Source: Liquidambar formosana
Lineage: Eukaryota; Streptophyta; Magnoliopsida; Saxifragales; Altingiaceae
Direction: 5' to 3'
Assembly (NCBI GenBank): GCA_039720395.1
Contig: CM077831.1
Coordinates: forward strand, 16,546,982-16,610,981
Length of the DNA: 64,000 nucleotides
The translations under genes and the position numbers were made by a program. Shown here piece after piece: positions 33,394 through 44,915 of this stretch (position 1 is the first letter of the stretch; every line of letters starts with the position of its first letter). The notes under the pieces were generated by a model. The model worked only from the letters and a program-made list of their open reading frames with translations. It did no database searches and was not told the origin of the DNA.

Positions 33394-35751
33394 TTATAAT
33401 TGTCCCCGACGAGTCTTCATGTTTTGAAAGCGTTGAATGATAATTTCATTATCAATGCTATAAAAAAGATCTTTTTCAATATATACAACCAAACTATTAT
33501 TCATCCATTCATCTCCCATTCGGTTACGCAATCGACTATTCACAATCTTCATAGCAGAAAACACCCTCTCCACTGTAGCAGTTCCAACGGGTAGAATCAA
33601 TGCCAATGTCACAAGCAAGTACACTAAAGGATATACTATGTCTTTCTTAGTTTGAACCATTTTTTGAGCTAGATCACCAATCCCTTTCAATCCTGAAAAT
33701 TCACTGCTAGAATGCATATCAATAATATAAGTCCCAAGTTGATTCTCAAGTGCCACTAATTGCGCTGCAGAAAATTCTTTTGGATAAAGTTGGGCAAGGC
33801 GAATTAATTTTTGCTTATCAAAAGTAGAGAATGAATCCTTTGGACTTAGACATGCCACACAAATAAGCAACTCAGTGTTCGCCTCAGTGAAACGACTATT
33901 TAGTTCTTGAAGTTGCAAATCTATAATAGCATAAAAAAACTCCACACGATAGTGATGTAGGTTTGTGATTGCTTGAGCATTACGTCGTGGTCGCCCTGGA
34001 GTTACAAATATATCATCCATAGTGGGAACAACTATACTATGTTTGCTACAAAAAGAAGAAACTTGATCGAGCAAAGATTCCCACCCATTCTCCCTCATTG
34101 TTTGCAATCATTGCTTAGCTATTTCAACCAAAGCCATAGCGTTTACAATATCTTGGTCTTTCCTTTGTAATGCTTGTGACAATTCATTTGTAATTCCCAA
34201 TATCTCTTTCATTAAATGTAGATGAAATACAAATTCAAATGATTGCAATGAATCCAATAGAGAACTTGCATCACCTTTCTGATCTCTATCCGAGCCATCT
34301 TCCGCGATTACTTGAAGAACATCAATTACAGATGAAAACATCATATGCAAGTTGACCAAAGTACCATAATGTGAGCCCCAACGTGTATCACTAGAACGAA
34401 TAAGGCTAGTTTCCTGATTTAGTCCCCGTCCACTTGAAAGCTCGCCTTTCTCAAGTGCTTGCATAACCATGGTAGCTTGTTTCTCTCGAAGTATATCACG
34501 ACATTTACACGAGGCTCCAACAGTATTCACTACACTACCAACCAAGTGGAAGAACAAGGCAATTCTTTCATGATTCTTTGCCACAGCCACAAGAGTCAAT
34601 TGAAGTTGGTGAGAAAAACAATGAATATAAAAGGCACATTCATTCTCCTTTATAATAAGCGTTTTAAGACCATTCAACTCACCTTGCATATTACTAGCCC
34701 CATCATAACCTTGCCCACGCAACCTAGATATGCTCAATCCATGTCGGGAAAATAATTCTTCGATAGTCGTTTTGAGAGAAAGGGCAGTGGTATTAGTAAC
34801 ATGTTCAATACCCAAAAATCGCTCAATTATATGTCCCTTCTCGTCCACATACCGCAATACAACAGCCATTTGCTCCTTAGTTGATATGTCACGAGATTCA
34901 TCAACCAAGACTGAAAAAAATGAATCACCAATATCTCTAATAATAGCATTAATGGTTTCAACTGCAGCAGCACTTACAATGTCCTTTTGAATATAAGGTG
35001 CTGTCAATTTGTGATTTTCAGGAGCATTTTTCAATGCAACTGCTTTGATTTCCTCATTATGATCTACAAGAAAATGCAAAAGCTGAAGAAAGTTTCCTTG
35101 GTTGCTTGATTCTTCAGATTCATCATGACCACGGAATGGAAGCCCCTATCGTAGAAGAAATCGAATGCAATCTAGTGATGCAGTCAAGCGAGTTCGGTAT
35201 TCTCTACTAGCTTGGTTCGAATGCTTAGAGAAAATTGTCTGAATATGTTGCTTTTGGTTCATTAAAGATTGACACTCATTCTAAGCATCGTTGTGTGCAC
35301 TACCGGATTTTCCAACATGATCTCTTAACTTTTCCTTCTTCTTCCAATTCGAAAATCCCTTAGTAACAAATGAGTCACCACCAGCTTGCTGTCCAATATT
35401 TGGTTTAAAAAGGTAGCAACATAGGCAAAATGCAACATTTTTTGCTATGCTGTACTCTAACCAATTACCATACTCATTAAACCAAAGAGGGTTGAATCCT
35501 CGTGATGCATCTCCATACTTCTTTTTTGGAAAAGTATGGTTTCGAGGCTGACAAGGACCCTTTAGCAAATATGCCCTTCGAATTTGGTCTCTATCATTGG
35601 CATTGTAATCTGAAATCCGAGGTCGTAGCCCCGGATCTGCAGGAAGATCATCCAAGTTGATATCTCCATGACTTCTTTTTAGAGAATCATCATTTCTCTT
35701 TGGAGGGGGCGACAACTCCGATGTTGACTTTCTCTTTAAAAAATTGTCCAT
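33394..35751 (-). pseudogene. hAT transposase, TTF-zinc-finger / ZMYM1-like, with three in-frame stops
   Basis: One continuous minus-strand frame of about 785 codons encodes a transposase that would cut and paste the element. Domains in order: an N-terminal TTF-type zinc finger (AKNVAFCLCCYLFKPN, residues about 100-115), a DUF4371/RNase H-like core (VLVDESRD, RGQGYDGASNM, IHCFSHQLQL), and a C-terminal hAT dimerisation domain (LPVGTATVERVFSAMKIVNS, VYIEKDLF). TAG near 35281 follows AHNDA, a TAG near 35148 sits in LLR*GLPFRG, and TGA near 34109 follows VEIAKQ. No frameshift separates the three open stretches of 156, 323 and 237 residues, so decay is recent and by point mutation only. Stop read-through or splicing around the stops is unlikely. 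Confidence 0.92.
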
Positions 35752-35759
35752 AACTGATT

Positions 35760-36850
35760 CAAGACAAAGTTTATATTTAAATTTACATGAGAACTGTGAA
35801 CCTACTTAACACACTAACTCAATATTCTAATTATCTTCTAAACTCAACTATGGTTTGATTCTAAATTTATAAGTTTCTAAATTTTAATTACTGGATTCAC
35901 ATATAAGTGCTTCAATGCTTCATTTTCCAAAAACTCAACATTTCAAAATAGTATATGCAATTATGCATAACAACATAAGACACTTGATGCAGCTAAAATA
36001 ATAAATTATTTTTTAAAGCAAAACTAAAGAAAAAAAGCCAAATGAAACTTACATTTTTTACTCATTGCAAGCAGACAAGTAGTACACGAATTGCAAAACT
36101 GACTGATTGAGGACTTGAGTCAAGATGACAAATATATGAAGTATGATCTGCAAAACAAAATTTAAAGGAAAAAAAAAAAAAAAAAGTAAACTCAGCAAAC
36201 ATGTGTGTATTTAAATAATACTAATATAAAATTAAAAAGGATATGAGTAATGACTAATGAGATACATTAATACATATAATGCCAAACTAGCAATATGCCA
36301 AAAATTGCATCCCAATTGGGCAATTGGAATTAAATAAGCCATTATTGGTTCAGGACCACTCAAAAAGTTGCATCCTAATTAAATAAGCCAATATGCCAAA
36401 AGCTACATGCCAATTAAATAACATATAGAGTTAAAAACGGTGGAGTGGTGGACCATGCCAAAAGGAAAAAGCTGAAAAGCTTCTCTACCTTAAAGTCTTG
36501 ATTCTTGAATCTTTAGTGTCGACTTGGTCCACTTGAGTCAAGGCTGCAAACACCAAAATCCAAAGTCCAAACCCACCGAGCACTGGCTACTGTGATGAAA
36601 CTGTATGATTGGTAAACCATGACTGATCAATAGTGATTTGGGGGAAAAAAATGACATACAGAAATTTGGGGGAAAAAAAAAAATCAAACCCTAACCCTAG
36701 AATTATGAAAAGATAAGAGATAAATAGAGAATGTAAAAGAAAAATTGAGAGAGGATTAAACTATTAAAGAAGAGTTACCTTTGATTTTGGAGCCTTCGGT
36801 GGAGCCATGGAGCCGCACTCTGCACTCACGAGCCTTGGATTCTTGGAGGC
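35760..36850 (-). other. 5' leader region of the hAT element
   Basis: Non-coding AT-rich DNA upstream of the transposase start. No open frame. A GC-richer piece at 36790-36900 (GGAGCCATGGAGCCGCAC and repeated TTGGAGxCTT phrases) may be an untranslated first exon, which many hAT genes of this type have. No direct evidence for splicing. Confidence 0.35.
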
Positions 36851-37982
36851 GTCACTTTGCAAGAGAGTTGGAGAGTTTGGGCTTTGGAGACTTTTGGAGT
36901 CTTGGAGGCATCACTGATTCACTTTACAAGAAGTCAATAAAGTGGTCGGGTGGGTTTTGATTTTTGAACACTCCAATAAATCAAGTCATGACACATGGGT
37001 GAAAGTGGCGAAAAAAAGAAAAGAGAAAGGAGTTAGGGGGGGTCCAATTATAAAATTAGAGGGGTCAAAAAAAAAATTCAGGGGGGTCAAATTTAAAAAT
37101 GTTGGCATATATGTATAGTAAAAAAAAAATTTTCAATAGGTGAGGGGGGTCACCTGCCCCTCCTGGCACCCCCCTCCCTCCGCCCCTGGCTACAACATGT
37201 GTGGCTCCTTAGTAATATGTTCAGGTAATTCGGTTGTCCTCAGTTTCTCGAGAAACACCCTCGGGTAAGCATGCCCTCGGGCCACCAGCGTCTTCGGGCC
37301 ATTGCATCCTCGGTTGGTCGAAGCACCCTCGGGAAAGCATGCCCTCAGTTGAATGAACTCCTTCGGGCCACATGAGCATGTGTCTCTCACGTGCACCGAA
37401 CTTGTCCTACTTCCCAGATCCGACAAGGGAAATCCGGCCGGGGTCAGAGCACGCCCCCGAAAACTGAGTCAGGGGCAACAGCTGTCGACGATCAGACCTG
37501 TGGCCCCGAAATATCTACAATCTGGTTTGAAAACCCCCATCTAACCACAGTTAGTTCGAAACCCTAAATTGACCATGGTCAAGATAGAACATTAGCCCAA
37601 CCTGGAATCTATTCTTGGCCTATAAAAGGAACATTATTCGCGCAAAAGAAGGCAAGTTCCCTTGACAAAAAACCCTAAAGATTCTCCTCTTCTTTTTGCT
37701 CTCTTTCTCTCTACACTGAGACTGACTTGAGCGTCGGAGGGTTTTAGACCGGGAAACCCCCGGTCTCCCTTGACGATCCTCTTTGTTTTCAGGTCACTGT
37801 TCACCACAGCACCTAGCATTACTGTTCATCGGGCTACCTAGTGCTATTGTTCATTTGAAAGCCCAAGTGCTATCTCAGACTCTGCAACTTTCTCCGACCA
37901 CTGTCACGCGATGCTTCGGATCGTCAGATCACCTTCTTTGAAGCGCTCCACCAACTGTCTGGATTTTTCCCCGTACAGTATG

Positions 37983-39044
37983 TTACAATAACTACTAATG
38001 GTCCATTATGATGCTAGTTCAAGAAACTAAATGTTATTTCTCTTTTTTTGAGAAATATATTTGACTCTATAAAAATTGAATTCCAACTTCAATAGCAATC
38101 CTTCTTGTTTGGATGGAGGAAGTTTCATTGTGTGTAACGCCGGGACCAAGTCCAAAAAAGTGGGAACTTTGTTTTCTTTCAATAATATTATCGCCTTTTT
38201 ATATATTTTTTAAAAAAAATTAAAAAAAAAATAATAATGACCTCAACCCACCAGAGGTCTGTCCCGATTAATCAAAATTTCCTTGCACTTGACCATATGT
38301 TCATGTAGGGAGTAGCTTAAATTTCCTTGCAAGTACCATGGAGTCTTTGTTTTTTGCGAACACACAAGCCATGGAGTCGTGTCCCTGCACCTAACGCTGG
38401 CTTGCTTAGACAAGTGTGCTGACAACACCACATGACGGAAACCACATCCATCCAAAAAAACATCTCCTTACTGATCAGAGTATACTTTTACACTTAGAAA
38501 ATTTGGAAATGGTCCGATCTTTGTCGGCCCAGATCGATTATGCACGCCACCAAAGATATAGCTAGAAAAGTCCAAAGCTGTAGAAGCAGAGGAGCATTCT
38601 ACCTGTTACACGCACCATGACGCATTCAAAGTAGCCTTCAATTAGGGAGCCTACCCTCGTTTCGAAATAGCGAGATTTCCACACCTCCCCTCTTCGTCTC
38701 TCCTTAATTCCTTACCCTTGTGTTAGCCCAACTCTATTGGTTTCCAAAGCATTTTAGATATATGAACGTACATCTTTCTTGAAAAATTAGCTAGGAAGAG
38801 TGACTATCATTAATAGCATACTAAATACAATGATGCTACTTGCCATGATCTTCAAAACTTGTATTTTTGGAATCTATTCGTCTTAATCTTCAAAATAATA
38901 TCCATTGTGATTAGCTAATTCTAATTTTTTTTTTTTTATAAAAAATATATATATATATTTATGTTACTTTTTGCTCTCAAAGCAGAAACATGCAAATTAT
39001 GCTATTAAATAATAATATGTTATTATTTTGTTATTGTTAAATAG
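37983..39044. other. Intergenic DNA with one arm of a diverged duplication
   Basis: No gene. The part 38230-38660 is similar to 42190-43160: shared phrases are TAGCTTAAATTTCCTTGCA, ACGCTGGCTTGCTT against ACGTTGGCTTGCTT, and GACGCATTCAAAGT. The rest is spacer. Confidence 0.6.
38230..38660 (+). repeat. Diverged segmental duplication, arm 1
   Basis: Aligns in order with 42190-42374 and 42702-43160. It lacks the hAT-type MITE present at 42375-42701, so it preserves the empty site (GTGCTGACAACACCACATGACGG region). Confidence 0.7.
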
Positions 39045-39046
39045 TA

Positions 39047-39317
39047 CTCCCTCCGTCTCACAAAGATATATCAAGTTTGACAAAATACACGGTTTAAGAA
39101 TTGTAGTCATTACCTTGACTTGTCATTTATTGGACTCCATCTTTCCAAAAATACCCTTACTAACTTGGTATTGGGTTTTGTGTTGAAAGTAGTTATTGAA
39201 ATTTTAAAGGGTAATGTAGGAAAGTTTAAAAAATTATGATTTGACTTTTCAAAATGGACAAACATTTTGGGACACAAAAAGTAGCAAAAATGGCCCACCT
39301 TTGTGAGACGGAGGAAA
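39047..39317. mobile_element. Stowaway MITE, 271 bp
   Basis: Left end TA|CTCCCTCCGTCTCACAAAG; right end CACCTTTGTGAGACGGAGGAAA|TA. The terminal inverted repeat reads CTCCGTCTCACAAAG on both sides, with TA duplications at 39045-39046 and 39318-39319. These are the diagnostic ends of plant Stowaway (Tc1/mariner) elements. Confidence 0.88.
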
Positions 39318-39319
39318 TA

Positions 39320-39792
39320 ACTTGTTATTGTTCTTTATATAAAAATGAGATTTTTTTTTTCTTGGATTCGGAAAGGTTACAATAACATGTTACTCTTCTC
39401 TACATAAAAATGAGTTTTTTTTTTTTGGGAGGTGGAGGGGGGGTGTGAAAAAGTTGTAAAAATGAACCATGGTTCTTATCATATGCTTAGGAGTTGGAAT
39501 GAAGGTTGGAGGTGATGAGAATTGGGTCAACTCATTGAGTCGAGTGATTGTGGATAAAACTCAAAAAGATAAATCTATTGGTTGGCATAGATGAAAAACT
39601 GTTCGATGGGGACAACAATAAGATAGAGGGTATTTTTGTGAGATAAGGATAATTTCATTAGTTTGGTATCAATAAGGGTTATCAGGTTAATAAATTTTTT
39701 TAAGGAGCTATTGTTAAAAAAACTCTTATAATATAGGGTTATGGCAAAAAATCCCTTGATATATATAAGAAAATAGGGTTTACTAAAAAAAA

Positions 39793-39828
<36 letters not shown>

Positions 39829-40146
39829 AAATAGGCAAGATTCTTGGTTACATTAAAGTACATAGCCAAGTTGCGGTAGTTGACTTGGAAATAAAAAACA
39901 AAAAGTTAGCTACAGCATTTTCTTAGTTTGAAAATATGTTGTGATCCGTTGGATCTGCAATCGAGGCGGCTACCTTAAAGAATGAGTCTTCCACATTATT
40001 GTGACGCAATCACATGTGTCACATATTAATAAGAGTAAAATAAATTGGAATTATGGGGGTCAAAAGCAAGCTAATTAAGATTATTATATTAATGTTTTTT
40101 TTTTTTTAGACAATTGATAGAATTTTCTCATACCCTTAACCCTTAA
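39320..40146. other. AT-rich spacer
   Basis: Homopolymer runs and an (AT)n tract at 39799-39823; no supported gene. Confidence 0.4.
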
Positions 40147-40939
40147 TCTATATTACTTATAAAAAGATAAATGTAAAAAAAACTTTTCATTGACTAATAT
40201 ACCCTTATTTTAATTTTTAAATACACAACTACCTACCCTTCTGCATATATAGGAAATATAACAATATGAAAACTATAATTCTAAAACACATACCTTAATA
40301 TATTCTGAAACACATACCTTAATATATAAAACACAAATAAGAATTCAAAGGAAACGGAAACTATAATTCCTATATAATAAATAGAAATATATAGGAATAT
40401 GGAAACTATAATTCTAAAACAACAGTCAGAACATATACCTTAATATATTATAAAACACATACCTTAATATACAAAACACAAATAGGAATTCAAAGGAAAC
40501 AGAAATTATAATTCCTATATAATAAATAAACAGTGGGATTGTAAATTCCACTTTTTTCATCAAGAGTAGTTTCAATCTTCTCTCCACCTTTTCCATTAAC
40601 GGCGACTTCTCCCTTCTCTGGTTAATGGCGACTTCTCCCTTCTCTGGTAAGTTTTGCTCTGCAAATTAAAGTTAGATTTTTACTCAAATTCTTTTTTTAG
40701 GGCAACTATCAAGTTGCATGATAATATATATATGCATATAAATTCTTTAAATATTCCGTTTTATGAAGAAAAAAAAATTATGAATATATATCTAAAGAGT
40801 TTTTAATCTTTCGTTATACTTTTGAATTTTAAACTTTATCTTTTATAAAAAAAAATATAAAATCTTTATGTATTTATTATTTTATATAACTAATATTATT
40901 TTGAAATATTCACGTGCAATGCACATGTGCTATATCTAG
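40147..40939 (+). mobile_element. Small non-autonomous Helitron, about 0.79 kb
   Basis: Begins TCTATATTACTTATAAAAAG just after an A and ends CTAG just before a T, matching the 5'-A|TC...CTRR|T-3' rule. A short hairpin (ACGTGCAATGCACATGTG, 40912-40929) lies 6-7 bp before the CTAG end, as in Helitrons. There is no RepHel protein. The interior holds a two-unit tandem repeat of about 133 bp and a duplicated GGCGACTTCTCCCTTCTCTG. Confidence 0.65.
40263..40529. repeat. Tandem repeat, two units of about 133 bp, inside the Helitron
   Basis: Unit 1 starts AATATGAAAACTATAATTCT (about 40263) and unit 2 AATATGGAAACTATAATTCT (about 40396). Both contain ACACATACCTTAATATA twice and ATAATTCCTATATAATAAAT at the end. 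Confidence 0.8.
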
Positions 40940-40941
40940 TA

Positions 40942-41460
40942 TTAATAAATGGGTATCAATACTTTTCCATAAACTCAAACCCAAGATCGCTCACTCAACA
41001 AATGAGGATAATAGAATTAGACTAACATGTCATTGGCTTATAATATTAATGGTTTACTAGGTACAAAAATGAAAATAAAGATTAATCATATTGCTAAGAA
41101 GAAAATAGAGGTGTTCCTCAAAGGTTATCATTTCAACTTCTAGCAAAGATCTTAACCTCTATGAGAATAAAGCGTTTCACATGAATCACTAAGAAAATCA
41201 TTTGGGTTGAAACTTCGGTGGGAGTAAAACCTAAAATACACCTAATCATGTCGTCGTCGTTGTTGTTGTTGTTTTTCTTTTTTTTTTTTTCCATTTTTTT
41301 TAATTTTTAATTTTTTTTATGCAATTGAATTAATGTTTAATTAATTAAACTTCAACATATTATTAACAGAACGATATATGATTTAAAGATATATTTAGTA
41401 TACTAGACTAAAAGGTTGGATAGGATGAAATTATTGGATGAAGAAAAAGTCTGTGGTTGT
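40942..41460. other. AT-rich spacer
   Basis: No gene. Contains GTT repeats (41250-41272) and T-rich runs. Confidence 0.4.
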
Positions 41461-41462
41461 CA

Positions 41463-41761
41463 AGGGGTTATCTCAAATGGAGACACCATGTTGTGATTCT
41501 ATAAAGTAAGAACTGAAAGCTCTCGGAAGCCTCCATTCTCTTCTTTGGAAAAATTACTTTTTGAACAACTTCCCAATATAATACCAAAAAGAGGATATTG
41601 CCTATCAACTTATTACAAATTGATTGTATATATGCTTCAAAATAACTACTAAGTTCCTTTTTTTGATATTGTATGTGAAAGTGGTTACCAAAAGATAATT
41701 TCCCCTGAAAAAACTCTAAGTTTGTGGGGGCATGTACCCCCAAGGGCTTCTGCTCCTATTG
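41463..41761. mobile_element. hAT-type MITE, second family member, inverted
   Basis: Similar to the MITE at 42375-42701 in opposite orientation. Its right part (reverse complement GGAGCAGAAGCCCTTGGGGG, then TACATGCCCCCAC) parallels GGCGGAGCCCGGGTGGGCC...CACGTGCCCCCAC. Its left part (GGGGTTATCTCAAATGGAGA, then TTGTGATTCTAT) parallels the other's right end. Exact termini are uncertain. Confidence 0.55.
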
Positions 41762-42190
41762 GTTTTTTTTTTTTGTTTAAAATGAAGAAAACGGTCTCTT
41801 GGACATTTTTTTATCTCCTTATGTTTTTTAAAATGGTATAGTATCGTATGATAAAAATATATTACCTCCCTCATGGGTTTATTATCTCCCACATATACAT
41901 GGAAGATATGATACATCCATCCTATGGATATTGATCATATCCCTTCTTTGAAAAAGCACTTAATACATGAAAAATTATATTTTTATCTTCTATGCAACCT
42001 ATCTGACATACCAAACATAAGCTTTGATCATGTGAAGGATATCCCACTCGATCATGGTTGTTCGAGAACGAAACGCCCGCGCGCGTGAATGCATACGTAA
42101 CACTCATGAACGATTGTGATCAAATGGGACACATGATCAACCCTATACCAAACATAACCTAAAAATCTTATAAAAGAAGTGCAAATAGAT
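41762..42190. other. Spacer, nothing recognised
   Basis: AT-rich DNA without open frames above background; no element ends seen. Confidence 0.4.
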
Positions 42191-43160
42191 GTATTAGACC
42201 GAACCTTAGCTACAATAGATTTTGTCCACGTTGTATCCAAAGTTTCCTTGCATTGAGAGTTAGAGTACTTGACCTTGATGAGGTAGGGGTGTAGCTTAAA
42301 TTTCCTTGCACACACCATATATGGAGTGGTGTGCCGGCAATAACGTTGGCTTGCTTGCACAAGCCTGCTGACACCATGGGCGGAGCCCGGGTGGGCCTTG
42401 GGGGCACGTGCCCCCACTACCTCAACTAAATTTTTTTTTTGGGAGAGAAATTACCATTTGATGAATATTTCTCAATATAATGTCAAAAAGAGGAAGATAG
42501 TAGTCATTTTAAAATATATTTACAGTCAATTTGTAATACGTTGATACAGAAATTATTTTTTTGGTATTAAATTGAAAAACGATAACTAGAAAGCAATTTT
42601 TTTAAAAAAAATTGCTTTCTAAGGCTTTTAGTTCTCAATTCCCACTTCATAGAATCATAACACAGTGCCCCTCTTAAAGATAAATCCTGACTCTGCCCCT
42701 GCCTGACACCGCCACCACCTGACGGCTGACGCAGTCATCTGCACTTCCAAGGAGCCATATATATCCATTCGACCTTTGGTATATCTAGCCAAAATTTTTC
42801 TCACCTAAAAACTAAAATAAAGTTATATTTTTTTTTTTTCCCGCCTCCGTCTAGGTTAATTGACATGCATCTGGATACATGTTTTTGTATAAGTGGTGCC
42901 ATTGCTTCTTAAATATGCGGGAAAATTAATTCCGGACTAAAGTTAGGGGGGTCTAAATATTTTATCCTCCACCAAAACATGTCCATACTGCCTAGCCCTA
43001 CCAAAACAATTACCTTCTGGAATTTTCCTACTGACATCCAGGTCCAATCTTTTGTGCTTACCGGTAATGTACATAAAATATTTAACTGTTTCTACGCCGA
43101 CAAAGATTTTTCAACACCTGTTGCGCGCGCCACGACGCATTCAAAGTTGCCTTTTCCAAA
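42190..43160 (+). repeat. Diverged segmental duplication, arm 2
   Basis: Counterpart of 38230-38660, split by a hAT-type MITE. Shared order of CCTTGCA-rich sequence, TTGGCTTGCTT, a CTGACGGC region and GACGCATTCAAAGT. Confidence 0.7.
42375..42701. mobile_element. hAT-type MITE, 327 bp, with 8-bp TSD
   Basis: Left end CATGGGCGGAGCCCGGG, right end (reverse complement) CAGGGGCAGAGTCAGGA. Flanked by GCTGACAC (42367-42374) and CCTGACAC (42702-42709), an 8-bp TSD with one mismatch. The paralogous locus at 38.4 kb is uninterrupted. Ends resemble those of the 4.25-kb hAT element. Confidence 0.8.
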
Positions 43161-43199
43161 TTTTTCTTTGGCAGCTATGCTTAATTTTTTATATTTTTT

Positions 43200-44640
43200 T
43201 ATTTGGTATTAGTTAATTTGGAAAGCACCCACCCAAACAACTCCCCCTTTTAATTAATTAATTAATTTATTTTTTTTTCATATTTTATAGTATTTCCTTT
43301 GTACTGTTCGTAACGCAATTAACCTTTTACAATCCCATTAACAAATTGACATGTTGACCTGGTCAATGATATGAGAAAGTTACATCAATATCATGTCATC
43401 AAGACATATTTTAATTAAGAGAGGATTGTACGGTAAGGTGAAATTGTGAGAAGCCATATAATTCGTTGAGAAAAAAAAATTAAAAGGTGTACTATTTTCA
43501 TTTTGAATACATACATGCATCTATGACTTGAGTGACATATATATCTTTTTTGTCAGTTGAGTACGCGTTTATATAATTTATATTAGCATCATGCATTAGT
43601 AGTTAACGTACTCATATATTGGTCTAATGTACCTTTAATTTAAGTACAACTCCTAATGCAAGATTAATATAAGTCATATCAATTAGTATGTGCTCACTTA
43701 GTTGTCATCCTAATGTATATAACACATAATATTAGGACTAATCAAGAGCACTATGTTGTAGATTACTCAAAGTTGAATTAATAAATTAACAAGCTTAATA
43801 ATAAGGTTTAAGGTTGACTCGTCTATTTTACAAGCGAGTTTGAACAAGCTTTTTACCAATTTAATTTTAATCCAAGCCTTAGTATAGTTCAGCTTGTGTC
43901 ACCATTCTTATATAAACGCATCATAAACAATAGATAAACACAAAAACTAGCCACACCAATTAACACAAGCCACTAAAAGCTCCCAAAAATAATTAATTAG
44001 AATAATAAAAAACAAAAGAAAAAAGAAAGAAAGACAAGGTGAACTGAAGTTGCGTACGATATGCCAGCATGCATGGTTGCTTCAAATGTTAGATACACGG
44101 AAGGTCATCGATCATTATTTAACAGTATTGTGCCTAATTCTATTTCTATTCGTACCAACCTCCAATGCTAGTTATTTGCAAGAAACAACCTCTCTAATAT
44201 ACGACTTGACCCTAAATGAGAATTTTATCTAATGCATATCTGAATAATTGGTGTATTTGATTAGTCATGGACTCATGAACGACGCTTGTATACATTGAAA
44301 CGTCATCATGTATAACAAAGACAATTCTAGCATCTGTCTTAGAAGTGTTGTTAGGTATATCGAATTTATCTATATATAAATTGATAGCTAACTGGTTTCG
44401 CAATTCTTTCCTTTCATAAAAAATGGCTCAACTTTTCTATGAAGTATGTTGGGAGGAATCTAATAGCTTTAACATTGCCCATGACCCATTGGTCATTGGT
44501 AAAGGAATTCACATAATCAAGCAATTTTACATTCAAAGTCAGAGCGTGATGCATACGCTCTGCAGCTGCAGGTAGCAGTCATGTATGTAAGTCTACAACT
44601 TCAACGAAACTGCACACCAAAATTGACTTTGACTCAAAAA
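43200..44640. other. Intergenic DNA upstream of BAP copy C
   Basis: AT-rich, no gene with recognisable domain. Short frames at 44050-44232 and 44212-44403 are not conserved-looking. Confidence 0.4.
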
Positions 44641-44661
44641 TCACTTCCGTTATTAGAACAG

Positions 44662-44672
44662 ACACGCGCGAC
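44662..44672 (+). promoter_or_regulatory. CGCG-core element upstream of BAP copy C
   Basis: ACACGCGCGAC, about 245-255 bp before the ATG. It contains a CGCG core like the sites in copies A and B, though the flanks differ. Confidence 0.3.
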
Positions 44673-44839
44673 AATCCAATAAAAGCACTGTGCACGCAGG
44701 GTTCACCTGCTGTAATAATAAAAGGCCGACACAATGATGATGCATCCTCTCGATCCTCCCGGCGCAGGTTCAATGAAACACTAGAGAAATTGCGTATCTG
44801 TTTCTATCTCCTTTCTCTCCGAGTTCCTCATTAAGCCCT

Positions 44840-44857
44840 TATATATATATATATATA
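44840..44857 (+). promoter_or_regulatory. TATA box of BAP copy C
   Basis: A run of TATATATA about 60-75 bp before the ATG, followed by CACCACGTAGCACC with an ACGT core. Confidence 0.55.
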
Positions 44858-44915
44858 CACCACGTAGCACCAAAACGCTCACAAAAAACTCAAATACACG
44901 CATCAAACTAATAAT

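Larger units (their letters stand above)
32939..37188 (-). mobile_element. hAT-superfamily DNA transposon, 4.25 kb, nested in the solo LTR
   Basis: Left end CAGTGGCGGATCCAGG, right end (reverse complement) CAGGGGCGGAGGGAGG: a 10-bp terminal inverted repeat with one mismatch, typical of plant hAT elements. The 8-bp TSD is GCTATAAC (32931-32938) and GCTACAAC (37189-37196), with one mismatch. It encodes a ZMYM1-like hAT transposase on the minus strand with three internal stops. The stretch 33140-33340 resembles an antisense LINE tail and may be a further small insertion, weakly supported. Confidence 0.93.
32901..37977 (+). mobile_element. Solo LTR (about 0.82 kb) split by a hAT transposon, TSD GTATG
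   Basis: The LTR starts TGTGTGGGATATTCATGACC at 32901, is interrupted after 32938, resumes at 37197 and ends TTTTTCCCCGTACA at 37977. GTATG flanks it on both sides (32896-32900 and 37978-37982). Start and end match the solo LTR at 11499-12646, in opposite orientation. The rejoined copy is about 330 bp shorter than that one, so internal deletions are likely in one of them. No internal domain is present. Confidence 0.85.
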
